From Synchiropus splendidus (Eukaryota; Chordata; Actinopteri; Syngnathiformes; Callionymidae), in assembly GCF_027744825.2 (NCBI RefSeq), contig NC_071334.1:58161437-58225436 (forward strand): 64,000 nucleotides of DNA. The letters are read 5' to 3'. Below, in pieces: positions 27,401-39,400 of this stretch. Under the pieces are notes generated by a model. The model saw only the letters and a list, made by a program, of their open reading frames with translations. It was not told where the DNA came from and searched no databases. Made by a program: the position numbers and the translations under genes. Position 1 is the stretch's first letter. Every line of letters starts with the position of its first letter.

Positions 27401-30400
27401 ACATCCAGCACAATCACTCTGGGACCCGGATTCAAAAAGTGTCAGATCCAGCGGCTGAAAACACCTGACTCCATGTGCACTGGACGTATTTTTAAGACAA
27501 GAAAGTCTCAATTTTGTTATTAGTAGTTACGGGTCAATCTAGTTTTCACAGACATGTCATCTGAGATCAGCATGTGATTTAAAGTTACTTATTTATGACC
27601 TTCAGGTTATTACTATGGAAATGAGCAAGCAAAAAGAGACAACAATCCAGGAAAATGCCATAATAAAACACTATTTGTTGACGTTATTAAATGAAAAAAA
27701 GTGTGACTCAAGTCTGTATCCATGAACATGAGATTGTAATGGCGAGGAGGTTCACAATTTCACTCATTAAAGATGAAGCAGCACATACATGCAGGAAGGA
27801 GTTGTTCTTGCCAAAAACTCTCCCGTGACCCTCCACAGTCCCCCTTAAATCGAGAACTCCCCGACCCTGCTCATGCTGGACATCCAGCTCTTACTGTCAC
27901 TCATGCTAAGCACCATCAGGCGTCTTCTGAACCACTGGACCTGGTCTGAGCATTTCATCACGTGTAACTCCCACCTGGCTAGTAGTACTAGACCTCTTCA
28001 GCTCATCCTGCTGGGTCTCACTGAGCGCTTCTGCTGTGCTCATCTTGGTGCCTTCAAGCATCAGAATGAGGAATGCTACCAACAATCTATGCAGGTCATG
28101 CTTCAGTCTGGGGACTTGGCCCACCCATTCGGCTGAGAATCATTCGATTGGCTCTCTCACTGAAAAGGTCATCTGTGATACCAGGCCTGTTTGCTTGGAA
28201 GACTATAAGGACTTAACCTGGACCAAGACTGGAGCTACTTCTATGGAGCTGCCTTCTTTCAGCCATATTGGATTAATCCACTTACTGTACCTTAATGATG
28301 ATAAAATCATCATAGCTACTGTTTGTTTCTAAATGCGGTCACATGAGTCCAATATGGTGAAACAAATCTGAAATGCACTGCTCCTCCACTTGGGATTTTC
28401 AATCGCTCTAACTTTCCTTAAGTCGGTGAGCACAGTTGCTTGAGATGGAACTTTGAATTTCGCTTTAAAAAAAACCCAAAAACCCCGACACCCCTCGCGC
28501 TTATTAACAATTTAATCATCTGGCCTGTGAGGACCAGGCCCTCCCTAAGTGGCGACCGGCTCTGCTGATGTTTGACCAGTTAGCTTCGATAAACAATTAA
28601 TTAATCACCCAAATATTGAGCTTCTGTAGTTGTGTTGTATTTTGTACTCTCAGCACAAACGCACACAGTCTGATCTATGGTCTCAGTAGCAGCTATTAAT
28701 TTCACACAGACTGGTTCAAAGAGAGAGAGAGAGACTGGGGGAGAGAGACTGTTGGCTCGTCTTTGGTTTCTTTCTGTTTCAGGCCTGATCCACCCTCCCC
28801 TCTCTCTCCTCTTTCTGTGTCTCTCTGTCTCTCGGCCACTCTCTCACTCCCCGGTGTAGCCGCAGTGATGTATGGCTGCCATCACAGAAAATAATGACTC
28901 GTCTCCCTGTAATCTTTTATTTCACTGCAAGGCCGAGGAAGAGGGGAGAGGGAGAAAAGAAAGTGAGTCAGAGAGGAGTGGGCTGTTGTCTTCTTCAACA
29001 AACAAACAGGTGCAGGAAGTCCAGAATGGTCGGAAAGGAGGTGGATATTACTGTAGTAGATTCAGCTCTGAATGAATAACACATTTCAAGGTACAATGTT
29101 AATCATACTGGGATAGCCTTCAACAAAAGGATTGCTGGCATAATAATGCAGAAATTGACAATTGGATTTCACAGAAATGATCAGGAAATGTCAATAATGG
29201 GCCGAGCAACAGATGACTGGTGTTCAGAGTGACCAACTTGACCATTGAATCCTTTAAGCATAAGGTTTCGTAACTCTCTGTGGTGGTTAACTCTCGTTCA
29301 TCCACTGTGTGTTCTATAAACATGTGAAATAAGCCGCATTTATCCTCTGTGTTACGCATGGATATGGATACGGACAACCTTCTGTCCATGCTCTGCCGTC
29401 AGGAAATGAAAGTAGCTATCTGACATTTGGAGACATTAAGCGTGTTACACGTCCAAACGCTATAATGTCGATTGAGGTCGTATGCTGGGCAAGTAGTTGG
29501 AAAATACAAATTGATTCTGACTGACACAATTCGGCTGAGACAACTAACCCATATTAACAAACAATACAGTTCAGACAGAACAAAGGTTTTGGGAGAGAGA
29601 AATAAACCCCATCAAATAAACATAAGACAATTCAGACTTCATTCCATGTAATCCTACGTATGTGTTGTCAAAGATCTGAATAACCTGACTGCAGCTCCGT
29701 GTTATTAAAACAACAGATGAATGAAGCGTGATCAGGATGGAAATGGGAAGTCATCTCCTAAATGCTTTTCCATTCCAACTCAGGGCAGAGAGGAGTCTTG
29801 GCAGCATCTTGCTGGATTCATTAACACGGTCTTCTTCGTTAATAACCTGTCAGCTCATTATGGCCATGGGCCCTAACGAACCGTCTCCTGACCTTGAAGT
29901 TGCGTTTTTTTTTTTGGCAGGGTTGGCTAACAAGCGTGCTCAGAGCGTCCTGTTGGCATATGGAGGGGCCGAACAGACATCCTGGATCGGGATGGAGACT
30001 CTGCGAGGGGCTGGATCAGCTCCAGCACAAAACTATCCCAATAATAAAATTCTTAAAAATTGTTAATCGACAGATTATTCTTTTTATTTTGGCAGAACCA
30101 CATTATCACCACGATACAATTTTGCACTGTTGTTCGCTGAGTAGATCACTAAGATCTGTCGTCCAAACTGCCCTTGTCCACACACCGTATGGTGGGCAAG
30201 ACAGCAGCTTCAGACTGGTTTCTGGCAGTAGCCTGGGTGTTTTAGAGTAATTTGGTAAGATCTTGACAAAGTCATGCCAGAGAGGCGCAAAGCCAGTCGA
30301 GAGCAGACATGATCTAATGACCTTCATACGCTGCACACAAACCATATGCTTCAGTTGCTGTGTGTTAGCAAGTCATGAACACAGTCGTAGATGTGGTTTC

Positions 30401-31985
30401 CAACTAGTTTCGACATTTTTAGCTAATTTATTGACAATGTGCAAAAAGAAAATGCAACTTTGTGACCGTTTCCATTTGTTATTATTTCGCGATTACTGAG
30501 AGGAGATTGTGCCATGAGATGATGTCATCGGAGAGTGTCTTCCTTCCACAAAAAAATAACACACTGGACAGATGTTTCTTTCTTCTTTTCCATCCAGAAT
30601 AGCAATAGGCAACACCCCTACAGAGCTGCACATTTTCCTGTCCGATCATTTTTTAAGTACAACTGTCCAGGCCCCAATTACTTAGCATTGAATTATGACT
30701 GATTTAGTACCCATTAAAACCCCTGAATTGCTTGGCAACACTTTGTACATTTAGAAATAAAAGAAGAAAAAAGAACACTTCATTATCTTCCATTATCTGT
30801 GGATTGCTCAGAAGCATGTGTAATATAGTGAGCAGGGCAGAGAGTATTGCACTTAACATGAGTGGAACATTTAATCTGATGCTATATTTAAGTGATGAAC
30901 GTCAAGCAAGAATTCTTTTCTTAATATTCGTCATCATCATCATCATCATCATCATCTTGAGAAACGTTTCCATTTTAACAGACTCAAGATCAGCCAAGAC
31001 AATGAAATAAGTGTTCACTTAGTTTGAATAACATGCATTCATATTTCATTTCTAAACATCTGTTTCATCATATTTCCACCATTGAAAAAGGTTGATAATT
31101 AATTTGGACTACATTTAAAATTGTGGACAAGTTTTGGTTCCACTACTAATCCTTTTTTAAAATGAAAATCAATTCGGTCAATGGAAATTGCTCAGGACTT
31201 TGAAACGTTGGCTTTTTTGACACTGACAGACACTGACAGATGTGTGTGTGTGTCTTTCCCTGTGTACATTTGTGGCTCTTTAATCAATATGCCATGTCAA
31301 GCAACAGTTGATAGATTATTGATTGTAATCAGCCTGTTCTCTGTGTGCATAGGCAGCCACTAATGCATCTGCCAGTCTGCGTGGTTTGTCTTCAAACACC
31401 CATGGCGTGTACAGACACACACAAATTCACAATCCAACGCACTCGCCTCAAACGTTAAACCTGTGTCGATGGCCTTTCTCTTGACATAATTTGGGTAGCA
31501 CACAGCCAAGTCACTCAGGAACTTGGTGACATGATAAAAGCCAAGAGTGTTGCAGTGGAGAAATGTTTGGGTGGCAGTCCTTGCCGCTGAGCTCAGCCAG
31601 GCGAGCGGGTTCTGAGAAAATCACCATCACAAATCGCATCACTTTGAAACTTACTTACACCCCTCATCGACATTCCCTTCCTAAGTCACAGTTGAAGACA
31701 ATGTACAAAGAATGGATTCACACAAAGTTAGAAAATCATTTAGCTGTGAATTAACATATCTCATCTGCAAATATTCATTTAGAATCTCTCCCTATATATC
31801 GCAATCCTGCATTTATTTGCAGCCTCCTGGAGCTTAATTCCTCCACTGAGTGCTTCCCTATTAATCACTGCTGCATAATGTCCTGCTGCGCTGCCTATGG
31901 CTTATAAATAGACCTACATTGAACAAATGCAAGTGTCACCAAGATAGGAAAAGATTACAATATTTAATTCAATTCAGTTCATGGC
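24494..31985 (-). other. dcc: dcc intron 1, segment without genes
   Basis: No exon or RNA gene recognised. It includes a GA run (28721-28735), a (TCA)n run (30931-30956), CT-rich DNA at 28780-28850, and stretches with octamer- and homeodomain-like motifs (24980-25000 and 26465-26490) that are not derived from repeats I know. ORFs such as those at 25412-25851 and 27873-28136 have no recognisable similarity. Confidence 0.65.
30931..30956. repeat. (TCA)n trinucleotide microsatellite
   Basis: About nine TCA units on the + strand. Confidence 0.93.
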
Positions 31986-32024
31986 ATAATGAATAGTTAT
32001 AACAGACATAATTTCTATCCGGAC

Positions 32025-32155
32025 AGTTCGGCAGTCCAAAAACATACAGAGGAAGATCGATGGCTGTGTGAGGGGTTGTTTGTCTATCAATGCCCTGCAA
32101 TGTGCTGGCAACCTCTCGGGATGTCCCCCGCCTCTGGCCCAAGAAGCAGGGCTCG
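32025..32155 (+). mobile_element. SINE 3'-region fragment
   Basis: AGTCCAAAAACATACAGAGG, then GTTGTTTGTCTATCAATGCC, CCTGCAATGTGCTGGCAACC and CCCCCGCCTCTGGCCCA follow the order of the central and 3' part of the common teleost tRNA-derived SINE. It covers the portion missing from the copy at 44263-44495. The 5' tRNA-like head is absent. Confidence 0.6.
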
Positions 32156-32296
32156 ACAGTTAGAATGTTTATCAATGAAAGCGCATAGTATTCATGCTTC
32201 AGCCCACTAGAAAGAAAGTAAATGCAAGTGTGCTCTGACTTCCGTTGAGTTCACATTTATTGTATATGTAAATGTGGGCCATCGGTGTATGTACAG

Positions 32297-32299
<3 letters not shown>

Positions 32300-32384
<85 letters not shown>
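32300..32384. repeat. (TA)42 microsatellite
   Basis: A perfect TA dinucleotide run of about 85 bp, the longest pure dinucleotide tract in the window. It lies between SINE fragments at 32025-32155 and 32905-33000. Tyr-Ile repeat ORFs across it are artefacts. Confidence 0.97.
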
Positions 32385-32387
<3 letters not shown>

Positions 32388-32858
32388 TGTCTTGGCAGAT
32401 CCATAGTTTAACTGATCCATAGTCAGTTAAAGTTTTATATATGACGACGACGGGGAACATTCAGAAAAGAAATCTATCTATCTGTATTTTGTATTGACTA
32501 TCAAACTGTATTTAAGTGTTGACATTAGTGATACACACAGATGAAAGACACTCAACACGACATAGAGTGACCGATCTTTAAAGGCCTCATATCCTTTAAC
32601 AGATTTGTGGGTGAGGGTAATGAAGAACAGAACCAATATTTAATCTGTCCACGGTTTCATCACAATCAACATTTCCTGCAAATCTATCCAAAGTCCATTA
32701 ATCCCTTTTTGAGACAGAGTGAGAGACTGTGATATTCAGAAAACCTCAGTGGAGCTGATTCAGAAACACATCAAATCATTGACCATCTTCTTCTGCTCTG
32801 ACTGAAGACTCCTGCAACTGATTCTTGATCCGGAGTTGCGGAATGAAGCAACATACAG

Positions 32859-32890
32859 TGGTTGGACAAAATAATGGAAACAGCTTAAAG
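32859..32890 (+). mobile_element. Possible Tc1/mariner terminal repeat remnant
   Basis: CAGTGGTTGGACAAAATAAT followed by GGAAACA resembles the end of Tc1-like elements common in fish. Only about 30 bp remain and I found no second end, so this is tentative. Confidence 0.35.
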
Positions 32891-32904
32891 CTTCACTTCT
32901 GTAT

Positions 32905-33000
32905 GTCGTAGGTATGTAGGAGGAAACTGGAGCAACCAGAACTGTGTGTTCTTACAAGCAGAGGGAGAACATACAAACTTGAACAAAGATGAGACAGGCT
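32905..33000 (-). mobile_element. SINE central-region fragment (antisense)
   Basis: GTAGGAGGAAACTGGAGCAA and GGGAGAACATACAAACTT are the reverse complement of the conserved middle of the teleost SINE (compare TTTGCATGTTCTCCCAGTG and TCCGGTTTCCTCCCACAG at 44350-44412). Both ends are truncated. Confidence 0.6.
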
Positions 33001-36000
33001 CCCACGCATCACTCACTTCAATCAAACTATGTTTTTCTGAGGCTGTTGGACCTAACATGGTACAAAAACACGAATATTAATATAATATAAAAATATAATA
33101 ATATTCATATAATTCTAATATGAATATATTATACACGTGCGGGCAAATAAACAATGTCCAAACCACTCACAAAAGCGGTTCTGTCATCACGCATTTTTCC
33201 AAAATATTGTAGTTACGGATTGATTAAAAATAATAAAATGTTATTGTCACATGGGCAAGCATTGTTTTAGGAAGGCAATTCATGAAAATCTGGATTATCC
33301 TGCTTAGGCACGATTACATCTTTAAATATCCAAGATCCCATAAAGGGTTTTAAGTCCTCCAGTAATATTGCTGTCGGTGTTTTAGGAATCCTCCCACAAA
33401 TCTTCCTTAAATCCACTCTCTCATGGTATGATTCCAGGATCAACACAAGATTGTTAAAATCTGCTGGTATGAAAAGAAAATCCTGGACAACTTTAAGATA
33501 GCCTTCTGGGCACAGTCGTGTGGGTGTGAGAGTGGGGGTCGCTTCACCTTCAACCCTTTAATAAACAGGCAGTTTCAGTGCCTTGTCTCTCTAGAATGCA
33601 TTAAAGTCAATCTGTGATATCCATTACCATCTCATCACCGTTTGGATCTGCATAAACATGCATAATTAAGTAAAGCAGCAAAGTGGAAGCAGCAAAGTGG
33701 ATGCCGCAGCTCTTACTACCAACAAACCATTGCTTAAAAAAATAAAAAAAATTCAAACCACAGCACAGCCTACCATCAAAAGTGAAGCGATCCATGCACA
33801 CATAAACACACACACACACACATTAGCTAAAGCTGTGTGCTTCCCTCTATCTCCATTTCATCACTCTCTTTCTCGCAGGATATTCAATCTTCATTCATCG
33901 CTGCCATTGATGTGTGGAGAGAGAGAATGAGCTACAGGAGCACGGTGAATTTCTCTATGTGTGTGTGTGTGTTGTGCGTGTCTTGAATATCAATCCTCCT
34001 GCTGGTTGACTGGTCTTTTCCATTTAACTGCTGTAACATTCTCAGCATCCCAACTCGGCACACTCAAGGGGTGAGACAAGAATACCAAACGGATTTGGTA
34101 CGCAAAAGCCAATTCAACCATGTGACCTGAACTGCTGAAGAGTGACGTGGCGCTATCGCAGCACCTCATCTGGTCTTTCAGCTGCTATTAGTCGCAGTTA
34201 GCAGCTCTGATGTTTGCAATTGACTGTAAGCTTGGACAAGCAGCTAAGTGTCCTGAGGAATGTGTTCATATTGAATATTGGCACAACAACTGTCCACAAA
34301 TTCAGCAAATACTAACTCATCAAAAGACTGGTGGAAGCCTTCATATCTCACTCCAGAGAACGAAAGCAGAGGCGCTAACAGTTCCTTCGAGGAATCTTTG
34401 GATGGACTATACATGTTTAAAGGTGGGCTATGTTACAAAGTTTTGATATTCTGTCTAAAAACATGGCCACCTCTCTCCAAAGCATCAATAGAATGGGACG
34501 AGCAACAAGGACGGCAAAAATGGCAGGCACAGCCCGTCCCCAACAACCCCACAATCCTTTGAAAATGATTAATTACCGAAACACTGCGAGCAGCTTTCTT
34601 GACACTGAACATGCGTCACTCAAGTGAATGTTCCCATGATCATTTGCACAAGTTACACAAACAACTTTTACATGCAAACAAAGCATTTGAGAAGGGAGCA
34701 GAGACAGTAGCCCAAACAGTCTCAGACTATCTATGGACATGTAAACAGACAGGATAACGTTCATTCCATTCACCGTGTGTTATTTATTTATTACTTACTT
34801 GAATTTAACTGAAGCTGAATTTAACTCTAGACTGTATGGCAGGGGTGTCAAACTGATCCACAGAGGCAGATTTTTGTTGTAACACTGCAAGCATATGCAG
34901 TAAGTCGCATCATCACTAATTCATTCATCATTAATTTAGCTGTAGAGATGTTGGAAAAGTTACACCCAAATGATGCACAGGAAGTTGTTTTTTTCTTCAG
35001 TTATTTGAAAGAATTTAATAGTAACAAACCGCATGCGGTTGCTTCAGGACCTTGGCCAGAGGAGGTCATGTGACAGGAGCTTGAAATAGCTGTTCAAACT
35101 AAGCTGAGGGCATCAGCATAAATTAGATAACTCAGTGCATATTTTTAATAATTCAAGACGCACAACTACTAAAGTCCTTATTTACCTATATAATCTGTAG
35201 GGCACAAATGAAGGTCTTAACATGGTGAGGTCCATATGGCACACCTGCATCTGCTTCAATAATATCATTGATCTGTCATGTCTCAAAACACCTGGCCCAA
35301 AACCCTAAAAAAAATAGCAGCATTCCTATGACTGACTTCAAATTCCAGGTAGATCTTAGTAGCCTGATTGTGCCTGTGTGTATATGCTAATGCACCAGTG
35401 TGTGTTGCCCGTCCTGAGACGTCCTGACTTTCATGTCATACATGAGAAGTAGCCTCGACAGCAGAATCCCCATTAACATCCGCACAAATATTACCATCTC
35501 CTCAGTGACTTTAGTGTCTCGTCCTTCACAAGAGCTGCAGGTACTCCTCATATCTACATGTGTTAAAGCGATTCACGTGTACTTTCAATTTATGCATTAA
35601 AAATGTATCACCTTCAGAACCTAATCCAGAGTGGTTGCATTTGGATAGTGATCGAAATATTATATCTTGGAGCTAAACATGCTCTTGAAATGGGATTTTT
35701 TTGAAGGACTTTGAAAGTATTCTTGGTCAACATCCTACATGATAGACAGCACTATCAGTCCAATGATATTGCTGAACCTGCGGAGGCAGAATGAACAATT
35801 ACTTCATGGTTTAACCTAATGCGGACCATGTCAACTTGACTTGACTTGGCGGAACCATGCTCATCCATTTCTGAGTAATGTAGTTTTAAAAATACATTTT
35901 TTATCAAGCCGTTTGACGCCACAAACAGCTGAATGTCATGCTTATGTTCCTATAGTCTTGAAAATATGTAGAAGTGTATTTATACCCAAGGGGGAGGAAC

Positions 36001-36104
36001 ATGCATTTCTAAATTCTGTGTCTCTGTGCATTGAAAAACATGGCATGACTGCAGGACGTGTCTTCCTCGACAGCACACCTGCAGTCTGCTGCCAGCAAAC
36101 TCAC
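33001..36104 (-). other. dcc: dcc intron 1, segment without genes
   Basis: AT-rich DNA at 33065-33135 includes a 10-bp perfect inverted repeat (33101-33110 with 33118-33127). CA and GT runs lie at 33806-33822 and about 33957-33972. A possible hAT-like terminus is at 34840. No exon recognised. Confidence 0.65.
34840..34920 (+). mobile_element. Possible hAT-type MITE end
   Basis: CAGGGGTGTCAAACTGATCC followed by a gapped ATTTTTGTTGTAACA matches the start of abundant non-autonomous hAT-like elements in fish as I recall them. The opposite terminus was not found. Confidence 0.35.
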
Positions 36105-36420
36105 AGAGGACCGTTTGACAGACATGAGGAGACACATTTACAGGTCTTGTAGGGAACCACACATGTACACTCACAGAGCATTTTCGACAATATGGCCTGA
36201 GGGAGGAAGAGAACATCTCCTCTCATAAACTATGACAGTGCTCATTCAGCATCTCAGTCGGTGTGTTGAAATGCAGCGACAAACGTCTCATTTAGACGAC
36301 CTGTCAGTCACTTTTATTTTTTATTAACAGGTTAAGCTGCTTTAAATGTCTCAGCGATTGACATTTGTGATCCGCTTAAACCGGAAGTGACACACAGACA
36401 CAATTCTTTTGAGTGAGGCA
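36105..36420 (+). repeat. Dispersed repeat, copy A
   Basis: This stretch shares an ordered set of blocks with 60955-61130 in the same orientation: CAGAGGACCGTTTGACAGAC with ATGAGGAGA, then AACAGGTTAAGCTGCTTTA, then CGATTGACA, then CCGGAAGTGA. Copy A carries about 150 extra bases between the first and second blocks. The family is not named here. The ordered sharing and the 25-kb distance suggest an old non-autonomous transposable element. Confidence 0.6.
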
Positions 36421-39400
36421 GCCATTTTGCAAAGTTTCAGTTGTTATAACTTTGTCATTTCAAATATTTACATGTCTTATTTTCATATAAATCTAATCTC
36501 TTACAGGACCTTTAATATTTATATCATCAAGATAAGTTAAGACTCTCTCTCGCATATATTTCAAAGCTCATACAAGTGATCAGATATGCAAAGGTCTTAA
36601 GATCAGACAAAGCAGGATGTAAGAATACCACACGTTTACAAACCCAATATATTATTGAATGCCTGAAATCTTCATTTGAAAGCATGCTTTAAATCTTTGC
36701 TAAAGAAATGCTCTGGGTTTTACATCGACCAGAGTCTTGGAAACCTGATCATCAGATCAGAGCTGGCTAACCAAAGAGAAAATTGATAACAACTCAGTAA
36801 TCTGGTAAAAATGACTTGAGACCTATGTGCTTCTAGGCACTCACACCACAGTTGGAGCTAATGCTAGATCAGTGTTTTATGCATATACCTTGATTCTTGA
36901 ACTCTCTTTGTGTAGAAACTAACGAAGCAGTTTGAGTTGCCTTTATGAGGTAGAACCCCCAACATTAGGCACATATATCCCCTCATCTTGTTCAAAAGCT
37001 CTGGTTTAATTCCATAAGGAACCGCATTACTAAGCATCACTAAGACCTACAGACCAGCCTCTTATGCCTTCAAACTTAACCACCTTATTCCACCTACACA
37101 CAACTGACACACCTTTTAACTGTACGCAGTTCAACCGATCAGTTAAATAGAAATAACAGCGAAGAGTGTGCAGCTACACTGCAGAGACACAATGAACAAT
37201 GACAAACAGAACACCAGTCTGTGGAACTTTGCACAAGATGTCAATAAAGCAGGGGGACAGTTGAGTCTCATTTTGGTTGTCTCACCTGAAGATTCTGCCG
37301 GTTTATTGAGCAGAAAGAGTAAAAACAATGTTACAAGGATCCCTGAGGGGACAAATACACTTGCCAGCCAGCAGAGCGACCAGCTCATGCTGTCCTTTCT
37401 GACTTTTCTCAATGTTATTTTCCATTTAAGGTCGAAACTGCTCGAACAGGTTCACTGAGCCAAAGCTCGTGTCTCCTCAAGTTTGCTGAGGTAAGACGAG
37501 CGCAACTGCGCAATGATCAGTCAATGAATGCACTGAAGCCCATTCGACTGAATCGGTCGGACTTGGCAAGGACCACCATTGAAAATGCTTGATAATTCAT
37601 TCCTGAAAATTCTCTTTAATCGACTGGGTCGGTGAAAACTGGACCAACAGAGATCTCGGTCTGCTGCTAGAGCTAAAATGTGGATCGTACAAATCAATCC
37701 CAGTACACTGCACTCAAGGGGTCTCAACAGGAGGTCTGTAAACCTCCAAGGATTCTTTGGGTTCTCAGAGGGGGGTTTAAGCACAGCGTGATGAAGAGCA
37801 ACCACACTTGGATACTCATGAAAGCTTTCAGCGAGAAATATTAGACTTAGCCGTGCCAAGATATTTAGTTTTCAGAAATATCTTCTCCAAGTTGGTTATG
37901 AAATGTAATTACTTTCATGACTCGAGCTCAAATAGTTTTTCTGTTCACAAAATTTTGTTCAATAAATAGTTGTCACAGAAAATAGCAAATGTTGGCATAA
38001 AAACTAATCGTGAACGCAGTGCTTACACTCTGAAACCGTTTATAACCTGAAATCGATTTAAAAACAAGAATTTTACAGGAGATTCAGCTGCATGCTTTGT
38101 ACACAGGAACACACACGGCTTATATTTTGGTGGGAATAGTGAAGCACCTTTAAAACTTACTGGGGCAGCAGACTGCCATCAACTTTTACATTCCAGGGCA
38201 CAGATGAAAACTGCAGCTCAGTTCTTTTTAACACCGTGGCAAACTTTCCAAAAATGTATCTTAAGCAACCCAAGCACTAATTAAAACTCAAACATATTGA
38301 CAGTGTTTTATTATATATCAAGATAATAAAATGTCAATTCAATCATGAAGATTTCAACTATTCAGGGCTCCTTACATTTGCTCATTGACTTCCATATCAC
38401 ATCCATATTCAAATGTAAATGTTAAGAATGGTGGTGGGGAAGAGGATTAAGAACACTCGAACAGAGGATTGGCGGGTGTGTCGAGTGACAGCAATCAGCC
38501 CTGCGCCCACCACAGCAGCACGGGGAAGACAGCGGGGTGTAATGAAAGAGGAGTGACATAAGCTGCTTGTGGTGGCTAGATGTCCGTTGGTGCTGTGGTC
38601 ACTGGACCATCTGTGTATCTATTCTATTTCGTCTGGGCAGGCGGCCCTCACTGAGGGGACATGAGTCATGGTGGCAGATGACAAATTTCCACACCAGTAT
38701 CACACAGTTTTGCCTCCAAGACAACAAAGAAGCAACACATCCAATGTTAACGTAACTAATATGTCTATTTCCATTTACTCATGCACGTAGATCACCAGAG
38801 GCTAGTGCAGATCCTTTTTTATTAGCAGCCGGTTATATGCTTAGCTTTTATGAATGGTACTTACAGCACATGGCACCATTAAGGTTTGCATTTTAGTGCC
38901 TCCATTACAGTTAGCAAATCATAAAACAGAGAAACAGCTCTGGGAAACACTGCATGCTGAGACGGACCATTCTGGTAGCCATTAATATTAAATGAGGAAA
39001 AAAAGGGGACAATGATCTATAAAATAAGAGTAATTATTATGTAAAAGGTGTGAGGATTCACGCAGATGTACGCATCAAGGAATCAACTAAGGCTAATGTA
39101 AAATGTATCCATGCTCTTGCACACGTGTGATGATCACTTTTATCTATTTTAGTGTGGCACATTTTCAACTGAACTATCAACAGGAGCATGCGTCCAACTA
39201 TGTTTTGAGGTGGTTTGGTGTAGTCAGTGAATATAAAACAAGCTTCACAGTTACCTTATAATCAAATCAAGTAGACATTTGGATTTCCATTTATTTATTA
39301 ATTAAGGAATAAAACATATTTTGGAGTCATAGCGGAATATGAACCAGGACAATCAATTCATCAAAACTAAAGAAAAATGATATTTAGGTGGGTCAGACTT

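Noticed and set aside
27873..28136. Overlapping ORFs on both strands in GC-moderate DNA
   Set aside because: No recognisable domain, no clear splice borders; treated as chance.
32199..32460. Three ORFs with Tyr-Ile repeats
   Set aside because: They are translations of the TA microsatellite in three frames.
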